From Bryobacteraceae bacterium (lineage in GTDB: Bacteria > Acidobacteriota > Terriglobia > Bryobacterales > Bryobacteraceae): a DNA stretch of 6,522 nt. The notes under the pieces are model-generated. The model was not told the origin of the DNA. It searched no databases and saw nothing but the letters and a program-made list of their open reading frames with translations. Below, in pieces: positions 1 through 6,340 of the stretch (position 1 is the first letter of the stretch; each line of letters opens with the position of its first letter). The stretch spans positions 1 through 6,522 of the forward strand of contig JAICMB010000192.1 in NCBI GenBank assembly GCA_025929455.1. Reading direction: 5' to 3'. The translations under genes were made by a program, and so were the position numbers.

Positions 1-692
1 TGCCCGGCGATCATGATTCGGTTCTCGCCGCCGCTCGCGCATTTCCCAACAGGCTCGTTCCATACGCGATGGTGAATCCGCTGCAGCCGGGCGCGATCGA
101 AACCGCTCGCGACGCCGTCGGCGCCGGGTTGCGCGGCATCTGCCTGTTCCCCGCTATGCACCGCTACTCTATGCATGCGGATGCCGTCTCCACGCTGCTC
201 GATGCCGTTGCCGCGGCGCGTCCGGTGGTGTTCGTGCACTGCGGTGTGCTGAGCGTTGGCGTCCGGAACAAGCTGGGGCTCTCATCGCGGTTCGATATGC
301 GTTTCTCCAATCCCGTGGATCTGCACGAAGTTGCGCTGCGGTATCCGGGGCTGCCGTTCATCGTGCCCCATTTCGGCGCCGGTTACTTCCGCGAGGCGCT
401 GATGCTGTGCGATCTGTGCCCGAACGTCTATCTCGACACTTCGAGTTCGAATTCGTGGATGCGTTATGAGCCATCGGCGCCGAACCTGCGCGATGTGTTC
501 CGCCGCGCGCTGGATGTGGCGGGTGCGCGCCGGCTGCTGTTCGGCACCGATTCTTCGTTTTTCCCGCGCGGTTGGAACGCGCCGGTGTTTGAAGCACACG
601 CCACGGCACTGTATGAGGTAGGCGCTTCCGAAGAAGACGCGCGCGCCGTGTTGCATGGGAACTTACGGGCCTTGCTGGGCTCCTCGTCGTAA
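1..692 (+). CDS. Amidohydrolase family protein (Amidohydro_2 type), 5' end missing
   Basis: The reading frame is open to the left edge (first full codon at 3), so the gene begins outside the window. The ATG at 69 is internal, because coding-like sequence (AAARAFPNRLVPYAMVNP) runs straight through it. The visible 229 residues are the C-terminal two thirds or more of a TIM-barrel metal-dependent hydrolase of the Amidohydro_2 (PF04909) kind. Signatures are a strand ending VVFVHCG (His codon 237-239), FIVPHFGAGYFREAL (His codon 369-371), NVYLDTSSS, and LLFGTDSSFFP with the expected metal or catalytic Asp at 549-551, then the family-typical ending NLRALLG. The N-terminal HxH metal motif should lie upstream. 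In this family such enzymes cleave C-N, C-O or C-C bonds (decarboxylases, lactone hydrolases, amidases); the substrate cannot be read from the sequence. It may share a pathway with the dehydrogenase downstream, but a 228-bp gap separates them. Confidence 0.88.
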   Translation, partial: PGDHDSVLAAARAFPNRLVPYAMVNPLQPGAIETARDAVGAGLRGICLFPAMHRYSMHADAVSTLLDAVAAARPVVFVHCGVLSVGVRNKLGLSSRFDMRFSNPVDLHEVALRYPGLPFIVPHFGAGYFREALMLCDLCPNVYLDTSSSNSWMRYEPSAPNLRDVFRRALDVAGARRLLFGTDSSFFPRGWNAPVFEAHATALYEVGASEEDARAVLHGNLRALLGSSS

Positions 693-803
693 CCTTCGGG
701 AGCATTGATTGCGTTTGCGTGTCCAGGAGCAACCGTTTAAGGTTCTGATCGACGTTCTGAACCGCCGCGGACGATGCGTCGGACAGACGTCTACGTGTGC
801 GCC

Positions 804-894
804 GGACCTCCCAGGTCCCGGGTGGAGCTGGTACAAATCCGACACAGGGCGGGCGTGAACGCCCGCTGCAGGTCTGGAGACCTGCCCCACGTGG
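804..894. repeat. Cluster of perfect inverted repeats (palindromic intergenic element)
   Basis: Within 91 bp of non-coding DNA there are four perfect inverted repeats: GGACCT/AGGTCC around a CCC loop (804-818), GCGGGCGT/ACGCCCGC around GA (849-866), GCAGGTCT/AGACCTGC around GG (868-885), and the palindrome CCACGTGG (887-894). The second and third are one base apart and would form adjacent hairpins in RNA. No U-run follows, so a standard intrinsic terminator is not shown. Just upstream is a direct repeat of GTTCTGA (742-748 and 754-760) and a palindrome AGACGTCT (785-792). The arrangement looks like a REP- or MITE-style dispersed palindromic element, or a regulatory leader for the dehydrogenase. 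Which one it is cannot be told from a single copy. The rest of the spacer (693-803) shows no convincing gene. Confidence 0.6.
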
Positions 895-920
895 CATCCT
901 GAAAACGGCTGCACCCTCCT

Positions 921-1946
921 ATGAACGCCGTCGGCCTTGACTTTGAAAAGCGCAAACTGACCGGGCGCAGAATCCGCGAGCCGCAGCTTGCGGCTGACGA
1001 CGAGGTGCTATTCCGTGTTCAGGAAGTGGGCATCTGCGGCACCGATCGCGAACTGGCCGCCTTCAACATCGTCGCGCCACCCGAAGGCGAATCGTTCATG
1101 ACCATCGGGCACGAAGCGCTCGGCGAAATCATCGAAGTTGGGGACAAGGTAAAGGGCCTGCAGACAGGCGACTGGGTGGTGCCGGTGGTGCGGCGGCCTT
1201 GTGCTCCGCCGTGCGCGGCCTGCGCGGGTGGACGCGCGGATTTCTGTGTGAGCGGCCGCTACCGCGAGCGCGGCATCATTCGCATGCACGGCTACTTCAC
1301 CGAGATGGCTGTGGACTGTGAAGAGGACCTCATACTCGTTCCGCCGGAGATCCTCGGCGCGGCGGTGCTGCTGGAGCCATTGAGCGTGGTCGAGAAAGCC
1401 GTTGACCTGGCGATCCACGCGCACCCGGAGATCTGGGCGGGCGATCGGCCGCGCGCACTGGTGCTCGGCGCGGGCCCGGTCGGTATTCTTTCGGCGTTGG
1501 CGCTGAGCGTGCGCGGGTTCGTAGTCGCCGTGCGCTCGTTGGAAGGGCCGGATAGCGACCGCGCGCGGCTGCTCGAACAGGCCGGCGTGCGTTATCTCGA
1601 TTCCAACGAACCGTGGGCCGCCGACATCGCGATCGAAGCAGCGGGCGCGGCGGGTGCGGCGCTGTCGGGCCTGCGCTCGCTCGCACCCATGGGCGTGCTG
1701 GTGGTTTTGGGCGCTACCACTGCATTGATGACGTTTCCGTTTCGCGACATGATCATCCACAACCAGGTGCTCATCGGCAGCGTGAACGCCAGCGCGCAAT
1801 CGTTTCTCGAAGCGCTGAACGATTTGCGGCGCTTCGATCGCAAGATTCTGGCGCGTTTGATCGAGCGGCGGCCGTTCTGCGATTACGAGAAAACCATCCT
1901 GGGCCCGCCGGGCGACGGCATCAAGATCGTACACGTAATGCGCTGA
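921..1946 (+). CDS. Zinc-dependent medium-chain dehydrogenase, glucose 1-dehydrogenase type
   Basis: A 341-residue protein of normal length for the zinc alcohol dehydrogenase superfamily. The N-terminal GroES-like domain (about 1-150) carries the catalytic zinc ligand Cys39 in GICGTD and His64-Glu65 in TIGHEALGEI. The structural zinc lobe shows four cysteines (94, 98, 101, 109). Glu152 in LLEPLSVVEKA is the motif typical of the archaeal-type glucose dehydrogenase branch. The Rossmann domain begins with VLGAGPVG (181-188). The end of its second strand has Arg-Ser (205-206) and no Asp, which favours NADP over NAD (inference). NQVLIGSVNAS (281-291) is also family-typical. Expected role: oxidation of an aldose or polyol in the cytoplasm; glucose itself is a guess. 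An in-frame stop at 900-902 makes ATG 921 the first usable ATG. No Shine-Dalgarno is visible before it (CACCCTCCT). Confidence 0.9.
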   Translation: MNAVGLDFEKRKLTGRRIREPQLAADDEVLFRVQEVGICGTDRELAAFNIVAPPEGESFMTIGHEALGEIIEVGDKVKGLQTGDWVVPVVRRPCAPPCAACAGGRADFCVSGRYRERGIIRMHGYFTEMAVDCEEDLILVPPEILGAAVLLEPLSVVEKAVDLAIHAHPEIWAGDRPRALVLGAGPVGILSALALSVRGFVVAVRSLEGPDSDRARLLEQAGVRYLDSNEPWAADIAIEAAGAAGAALSGLRSLAPMGVLVVLGATTALMTFPFRDMIIHNQVLIGSVNASAQSFLEALNDLRRFDRKILARLIERRPFCDYEKTILGPPGDGIKIVHVMR

Positions 1947-2011
1947 TCGAGCGGGCATTCGCGGCGAGCTCCATCAGTTGCCCCACGGAAGCGTTTCGCC
2001 CGCGCCGAAGC

Positions 2012-2037
2012 CGGAGCTGAGGCGTGGCGCAGCTCCG
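2012..2037. promoter_or_regulatory. Inverted repeat between the dehydrogenase gene and parD
   Basis: CGGAGCTG and CAGCTCCG form a perfect 8-bp stem with a 10-base loop. It lies 66 bp past the dehydrogenase stop and 50 bp before the antitoxin start. It could act as a weak Rho-independent-like terminator (no U-run directly follows) or as an operator for ParD autorepression, which is common for ribbon-helix-helix antitoxins. An AT-richer patch follows, with TACGAT at 2057-2062 as a possible -10 element, but no good -35 hexamer is seen. The remainder of 1947-2071 holds nothing else that I recognise. Confidence 0.35.
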
Positions 2038-2073
2038 CCGCGCTGTGTTAAAAAGCTACGATGAAATTTGAAT

Positions 2074-2077
2074 GGAG
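2074..2077 (+). promoter_or_regulatory. Shine-Dalgarno GGAG that sets the antitoxin start
   Basis: GGAG at 2074-2077 is 9 bases before the ATG at 2087. It lies on and after the alternative ATG at 2072, which itself has only A/T-rich sequence before it. This favours translation from 2087, giving the N-terminus MHVELPP. That is also where ribbon-helix-helix antitoxins usually begin, with their DNA-binding strand. Confidence 0.6.
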
Positions 2078-2086
2078 AAACCGGCC

Positions 2087-2362
2087 ATGCACGTCGAGCT
2101 TCCGCCCGATCTTGAAACGCTGATCAACAAACGGCTTTCCAGCGGCGCTTATGCTAGCCCAGAGGACGTGTTGCGCCGCGCCCTTGAGGTACAGGACGCG
2201 GAGGAAAGCTGGACCGACGAAGAACGGCAGGCGCTATCGACCCACATCGAAGAAGGCTACCAGCAGGCCGAGCGCGGCGAACTGATTGACGGCTCACAGG
2301 TCCGGCGCGACATTCAGGCAATGAAGGAGAATTGGCATAAAGGGCGTTCGCCCGGTCGATGA
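2087..2362 (+). CDS. parD: ParD-like ribbon-helix-helix antitoxin
   Basis: A 91-residue protein (96 if the upstream ATG at 2072 is used). The N-terminus MHVELPP fits the DNA-contacting strand of a ribbon-helix-helix fold. It is followed by helix one (DLETLINKRLSSG) and the hallmark AYASPEDVLRRALE of helix two in ParD/CopG antitoxins. The C-terminal part (roughly residues 45-80), with HIEEGYQQAERGELIDG, matches the segment that wraps the toxin in ParDE pairs. Known role of the family: the dimer represses its own promoter and neutralises the ParE toxin. Its stop overlaps the toxin start in ATGA (2359-2362), the usual translational coupling. The gene looks intact although its toxin partner is not. 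Confidence 0.87.
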   Translation: MHVELPPDLETLINKRLSSGAYASPEDVLRRALEVQDAEESWTDEERQALSTHIEEGYQQAERGELIDGSQVRRDIQAMKENWHKGRSPGR

Positions 2363-2669
2363 GCGGCTATGTTCTCACACCGCTTGCCAAAGCAGATATT
2401 TTCCATATTTGGTCATACATTGTGGATGACAGCGAAAGCGCAGCCGACCGCGTTGAACAGGCGATTTATGATGCTTGCGCCTTCGTTGCCGAAGGCCCGA
2501 TGCGCGGCCATACCGACCCGATCTGATAACGCGCCCGTTGCGTTTCTGGACGCTGAAACGCTATCCCAACTACACTATTGTTTATCGTCCCGAGACTACC
2601 CCCCTGCAAACCCTCGCCGTTCTCCACGGCAAGCGGAATATCCGGCGCATGCTGAAACAACGGCCCTGA
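2359..2669 (+). pseudogene. parE: ParE-like toxin (RelE/ParE superfamily) broken by a one-base deletion
   Basis: ATG 2359 opens a frame reading MSGYVLTPLAKADIFHIWSY, a typical ParE N-terminus, and continues through VEGxGxHT-like sequence (FVAEGPMRGHT). It then meets a TGA at 2524-2526 after 55 codons. Stepping back one base at about 2514 restores the family sequence: RPDLITRPLRFWTLKRYPNY, then TIVYRPETTPLQTLAVLHGK and RNIRRMLKQRP, ending at 2669. The joined product would be 103 residues, the normal ParE length, with the conserved F-W, Y-x-I-V-Y and L-H-G-x-R-x-I elements. One missing C in the CC at 2513-2514 explains the break. Intact ParE poisons DNA gyrase; the 55-residue product lacks the C-terminal strands and should be inactive. 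A sequencing or assembly error is the main alternative, since both halves are otherwise undecayed. Confidence 0.85.
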
Positions 2670-2671
2670 CG

Positions 2672-2698
2672 TTTTCTTATGCCGACCGGCATTGAAAA
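2672..2698. terminator. Terminator-like hairpin between convergent parE and transporter genes
   Basis: ATGCCG and CGGCAT (2679-2692, loop AC) form a perfect stem. TTTTC (2672-2676) and GAAAA (2694-2698) can extend it. It starts 2 bases after the toxin stop and lies about 70 bp beyond the transporter stop on the other strand, where a shared bidirectional terminator would be expected. There is no clean U-run on the 3' side of the stem in either direction, so its efficiency is doubtful. Confidence 0.45.
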
Positions 2699-2768
2699 TC
2701 TGCCGCGTATAAACCAGAGTGGCACGACGAAACTACGCGTCAGGCGTCAAAGCTTCCAGGCCCGGTGC

Positions 2769-3941
2769 TCAAGCCAGTTCGCGCCCGCGCGTCTCGGGCA
2801 AGAAGAAAATCAGTAGCGCACCGGTCGCGAAGAAAGCCGCATTGATGGCAAGCGCCGCGCCGATGCCGTGCGCGTCGGCTGCGGCTCCGACCGTAAACGG
2901 CGCGAGCGCGCTGAGGGCGCGGCCGGAATTGTAGACAATACCCATGGCCGCGCCGCGCACCGCGGTCGGATACAACTCCGCGAGCATCGCGCCGAATAGC
3001 GAAAAATATCCGGTGCCGAAAAACCCGACCAGCGGGCCGAGTCCCAGCAGCCAGGCCTCGGCGCTCGCACCAGCCCACGCCGGAACCATTCCGTATACCG
3101 GCACGAGAACCGCGGCGCTCCCGACGTACACGGCAAACGTAACGCGCCTGCCGATGCGATCGGCCATCAACCCGAACAGGATGTATCCAGCGAACGCGCC
3201 CATCTGCACCGGCACCACCCAGCCGCTCGTTTGCACGATGCTGAGCCCCGCGCCGCCGCGCGCGATTGGCGCTGCGAGGAATGCAGGTAACCACGTGAAC
3301 AAACCCCAGTATGCGAATAGGACTGATGCCGCGACCGCAGTTGCCGTAACGGTCGTGCGCCGCAACGGCGCGCGGAAGAGTGCGAGCGTGTGCCGCGGCG
3401 ATCGATCACGGCCTTTCCATATTTCCGGTTCGCGTACTTTGCGTTGAATCCACAGAGTGAGCAGCGCGGGGGCCAGACCGGTGAGAAAGAGCGCACGCCA
3501 GCCGAAGCGCGGCAGCACTGCGGCAGTCACGCCTGCGGCAAGGATGTAGCCGATCGCCCAGCCGGATTGCATTACGCCCACCGCTCGCGCGCGTTGCGAT
3601 GCGGGCCATGTTTCCGCGACAAGTGCGGCGCCCGCCGACCATTCGCCGCCGAGTCCCAGGCCGACAATCGCGCGCCAAACCAGCAGCGCGGTCAAGCCGC
3701 CCGCCGTTGCCGACCCAGCCGATGCGCATGAATACGCGAGAATAGCCGCGATCAGCATCGTGCGGCGGCCGAAGCGGTCCGCCAGCACCCCGGAGACGAT
3801 GCCGCCCACGGCGGATGCCACCAGCGTGACGGAACTGACCAGACCAGCGGCCGCGTTCGACCACCCGAACTCCGCCCGCAGCGTCTGCACCGCGAAGACG
3901 TACAGCATCACGTCGAACGCGTCGAGCATGAAGCCGAGCAT
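2769..3941 (-). CDS. Major facilitator superfamily transporter, sialate/aromatic-acid:H+ symporter-like
   Basis: An inner-membrane secondary transporter of about 12 helices. From the ATG at 3941 it has 390 residues. Helix one contains LDAFDVMLY (6-14), the acidic signature of the anion:proton symporter branch (NanT, lactate and benzoate carriers). The motif A loop GVLADRFGRR (51-60) is repeated in the second half as GLMADRIGRR (257-266). RAIVGLGLGGEW (90-101), ELYPTAVRGAAMG (322-334) and the terminal LPETRGREL agree with this group. The likely substrate is an organic acid or sugar acid. The start is uncertain: coding-like sequence in the same frame (TPQQTADSGARWTALWAA) precedes the ATG and fits the family N-terminus. 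It has no ATG, GTG or TTG before the in-frame stop at 4026-4028. The gene follows the propeller gene on the same strand and is probably its operon partner. Confidence 0.88.
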   Translation of the reverse strand: MLGFMLDAFDVMLYVFAVQTLRAEFGWSNAAAGLVSSVTLVASAVGGIVSGVLADRFGRRTMLIAAILAYSCASAGSATAGGLTALLVWRAIVGLGLGGEWSAGAALVAETWPASQRARAVGVMQSGWAIGYILAAGVTAAVLPRFGWRALFLTGLAPALLTLWIQRKVREPEIWKGRDRSPRHTLALFRAPLRRTTVTATAVAASVLFAYWGLFTWLPAFLAAPIARGGAGLSIVQTSGWVVPVQMGAFAGYILFGLMADRIGRRVTFAVYVGSAAVLVPVYGMVPAWAGASAEAWLLGLGPLVGFFGTGYFSLFGAMLAELYPTAVRGAAMGIVYNSGRALSALAPFTVGAAADAHGIGAALAINAAFFATGALLIFFLPETRGRELA

Positions 3942-3994
3942 CGCGGCCCACAGCGCGGTCCAGCGCGCGCCGGAATCAGCCGTCTGCTGCGGCG

Positions 3995-4972
3995 TTACTG
4001 CGCCCAGGCGAGGCCGTCCGCTCCCTTACCGGCATCGATGGTCTGCGCCACTTTCCAGGTGCTGGTATCGATGCCGACCACCTTGCCGCTATGGTCGCAA
4101 GACACATACGCGATCTTATCGTCAGGGCGGATCATCACTTCCTGCGGCGTAGCCGGCACATCGATGGTGTGTGCGGCCTTCATGGTCTTCATGTCGACGA
4201 CGACGACTTTGTTTACACCCGGCACCGCGACCACCAGCCATTTGCCATCGTGCGTGACGGCCGTGCCGTAGCCCTTGCCGGGCAGCGCGATCCAATGCGC
4301 GACTTTGTCGGTCGCGGTATCGATCGCGGCGAGGCGCGGCTGCGTCTGATCCGCCGTGAACACCCATTTGTCGTCGGGCGAAATGGAGATGCGCTGCGTC
4401 TGCGGCGAGATGTGGATGATCGTGATGGTCTTGCGTCCGGGCAGATCGAGCACCGACACCGTGCCGGGGCCCACGTTCGCCGTGTATCCGCGGCGGCCGT
4501 CGTTCGAGATCGTGAGCATGTGCGATTCGGGCTGTCCGGTCGGCACCGTGCCCACGATCTTCAGCGTGTGCGGATCGATGATCGTGATGGTCTTATCTAG
4601 CTCGGTGGTCACGTACAGCAGGTGATCCGCGGGATTGAACATGGGGCAATGCGGCCGCACGCCATGATCGAAATCGATATCGCCCGTGACCTTTTTCGAA
4701 GCGATATCGATGACCGCGATCTTGCGTCCGTCGGTCCCGGGCTTCCCCACCCCGGAGTTGCCGTAAATGGGCACAAAGGCCGTTTTGCCGTCGGGCGACG
4801 CGATCACTTCGTGACCCGTGATGCCGCCCTCCGGCACCGTCGCAATCTGTTTCCCGGAGACCGGATCGGCGATGCCGAGCGTGTGTTCTCCCTTATTCGC
4901 AATCAGCAGGGTTCCAGCGGTTATAGGCAGGGACATAGTGGCAAGCGTAAGAGCAAAGCAGGCAAGTTTCAT
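3995..4972 (-). CDS. Secreted YVTN-type beta-propeller protein
   Basis: A 325-residue protein with a clear signal peptide (MKLACFALTLATMSLPITA, likely cut after Ala19), so periplasmic or exported. The rest is a chain of about seven WD-like blades. Each has a top strand near SPDGK or PDDK (59-63, 198-202, 283-286; looser copies at 112-118, 154-160 and 239-244) and an outer strand ending in a VVD/VID/IID/AID motif (88-89, 131-133, 216-218, 258-260, 300-302). This is the YncE/YVTN and 7-bladed lactonase-like architecture. Family members include ligand-binding and redox-accessory proteins; none can be chosen here. His54, His108 and His151 sit at equivalent positions in three successive blades. 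ATG 4972 has a good Shine-Dalgarno, AGGAAG at 4977-4982. The 11-bp gap to der implies co-transcription. TAA at 3995-3997 touches the transporter frame. Confidence 0.87.
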   Translation of the reverse strand: MKLACFALTLATMSLPITAGTLLIANKGEHTLGIADPVSGKQIATVPEGGITGHEVIASPDGKTAFVPIYGNSGVGKPGTDGRKIAVIDIASKKVTGDIDFDHGVRPHCPMFNPADHLLYVTTELDKTITIIDPHTLKIVGTVPTGQPESHMLTISNDGRRGYTANVGPGTVSVLDLPGRKTITIIHISPQTQRISISPDDKWVFTADQTQPRLAAIDTATDKVAHWIALPGKGYGTAVTHDGKWLVVAVPGVNKVVVVDMKTMKAAHTIDVPATPQEVMIRPDDKIAYVSCDHSGKVVGIDTSTWKVAQTIDAGKGADGLAWAQ

Positions 4973-4983
4973 AGCGCTTCCTA

Positions 4984-6264
4984 TTATCGTCTTCGCGATT
5001 TTAGCGTGATTGGCGTGCCTTCGAATCCGAAGCGTTTGCGCAATTGATTCACGATGTAGCGCTCGGTTGAGAAGTGCAGTTGCTTGCCTTTGTCGGTGAA
5101 CACGATGAAGGTGGGCGGCCGCACCGCGCCTTGCGTCATATAGAAGACCTTGATGTCCTGATGGAACGGAATCTGTTCCACGAAGCGGTTCAATTCACCG
5201 GTGGTGATGCGCAGCGACGCTGCTTCGTACACTTTGCGCGCCATTCCGAACAGGCGGCCCACGCCCGCGCCGGTTTGCGCGGATACGAACGCCACGGGCG
5301 CGTACTCGAGAAACTTCATCTCGTCGCGAATCTGCTGTGTGAACGCCGTTTTCCCGCCGGGCGGCATCGCATCCCATTTATTCACGACCAGCACGATGGC
5401 GCGGCCTTCTTCATGCGCGTAGCCGGCGATGGTGGCGTCGAGTCCGGTGACTCCTTCCGTCGCGTCCAGCACCATCAGGACCACGTCCGCCATCGCGATG
5501 TGCTTGCGCGCCATCACCACGCTCAACTTCTCGGCCATCAGTTTCGTTTTACCTTTGCGCCGGATTCCGGCGGTGTCGACGAACACAAATGTGGTTCCGC
5601 CGTGCACCACGGTTTCGTCCACGGCATCTCGCGTGGTGCCCGCGACGGCCGATACGATAGCGCGATCCTGGCCGGCGAGCGCGTTCAGCAGCGTCGATTT
5701 GCCCACGTTCGGGCGGCCAATAATGGCGACTCGTATGGAGGACGCGCGTTCGGCGGCGGCGTCCTCCGCGGCCGGAAACTCCGCGGTCACTTCGTCGAGC
5801 AGGATGTCCAGGCCGAGTTTGTGCTCCGCCGATATGGGCACGACGCGCTCGAAGCCGAGCGAATAAAACTCATGCGCGAGGAGGTCCTGCGCCGGCGAAT
5901 CCACCTTATTCACCGCGACCGTTACGGGCTTGCCGGTCTCGCGCAGCATGCGCGCCAGATCGCGATCGGTGCCCGTGATCTCGGTCCGGCCGTCGATGAG
6001 AAAGATGATTTGCGAAGCGCGGTCGAGCGCATAGCGCGCTTGACGCAGAATCTCGAAGGGAATAGTGTCAGCATCATCGGGCACGATGCCGCCGGTGTCG
6101 ATCACTTCAAAACGTTTGCCGTCGTAGGTGGCCTCGCCGTGGATGCGATCGCGCGTGATGCCGGGTTCGTCGCCCACGATCGAGCGCCGCCGTCCCACAA
6201 GCGCGTTGAACAGCGTCGATTTCCCGACGTTTGGCCGCCCCACAATGACCACCACCGGTGTCAT
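4984..6264 (-). CDS. der: Der (EngA), tandem-domain ribosome-assembly GTPase
   Basis: A 426-residue protein with the Der architecture of two GTPase domains followed by a KH-like domain. Domain one: P-loop GRPNVGKS (9-16), switch GITRDR (35-40), DTGG (56-59), NKVD (119-122). Domain two: GRPNVGKS (183-190), AGTTRDAVDE, DTAGIRRK (230-237), NKWD (295-298). The C-terminal KH-like part (about 350-426) has PPTFIVFTDKGK and ends in basic KSRRR. Known role: an essential GTPase in maturation of the 50S ribosomal subunit. The length is at the short end for the family. I chose ATG 6264 (MTPVVVIVGRPN), which matches the usual N-terminus, although no clear Shine-Dalgarno precedes it. A TTG at 6285 would add seven residues. 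It is the first gene of a leftward operon with the propeller and transporter genes. Confidence 0.96.
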   Translation of the reverse strand: MTPVVVIVGRPNVGKSTLFNALVGRRRSIVGDEPGITRDRIHGEATYDGKRFEVIDTGGIVPDDADTIPFEILRQARYALDRASQIIFLIDGRTEITGTDRDLARMLRETGKPVTVAVNKVDSPAQDLLAHEFYSLGFERVVPISAEHKLGLDILLDEVTAEFPAAEDAAAERASSIRVAIIGRPNVGKSTLLNALAGQDRAIVSAVAGTTRDAVDETVVHGGTTFVFVDTAGIRRKGKTKLMAEKLSVVMARKHIAMADVVLMVLDATEGVTGLDATIAGYAHEEGRAIVLVVNKWDAMPPGGKTAFTQQIRDEMKFLEYAPVAFVSAQTGAGVGRLFGMARKVYEAASLRITTGELNRFVEQIPFHQDIKVFYMTQGAVRPPTFIVFTDKGKQLHFSTERYIVNQLRKRFGFEGTPITLKSRRR

Positions 6265-6276
6265 CGAACCGATGGT

Positions 6277-6288
6277 AGCTTGCAAGCT
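6277..6288. promoter_or_regulatory. 12-bp perfect palindrome between divergent der and nuoI
   Basis: AGCTTGCAAGCT is a perfect palindrome, 12 bp upstream of the der ATG and 52 bp upstream of the nuoI ATG. The gap between the two divergent genes is only 76 bp and must hold both promoters, so a dimeric regulator bound here could affect both. No convincing -35/-10 pair was found in either direction. If der began at TTG 6285, the palindrome would be partly coding. Confidence 0.35.
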
Positions 6289-6340
6289 GACGGAACCCCG
6301 AGCGTGAGTAAGGGCCGTCGGTTACCCTGAAGGTAGAATC

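Noticed and set aside
1008..1958. 316-codon - strand open frame opposite the dehydrogenase
   Set aside because: The + strand frame has all zinc and Rossmann motifs; the antisense translation shows no family features.
2509..2526. Programmed -1 frameshift in the toxin gene
   Set aside because: There is no X-XXY-YYZ slippery heptamer at the junction and no obvious downstream pseudoknot, so a deletion or sequence error is simpler.
2369..2695. 108-codon + strand frame across the toxin gene
   Set aside because: It is in a third frame; the two other frames together give the recognisable ParE sequence.
6265..6285. TTG start at 6285 for der
   Set aside because: It would add seven residues unlike the family N-terminus; ATG 6264 gives the usual short lead into the P-loop.
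5074..6330. Long + strand open frame (418 codons) opposite der
   Set aside because: It lies almost wholly antisense to an unmistakable Der protein; its His/Arg-rich, low-complexity translation is what GC-rich antisense frames give.
6334..6339. TAGAAT as a -10 box for nuoI
   Set aside because: It ends 1 base before the ATG, so transcription would begin inside the gene, and no -35 is present at the right spacing.
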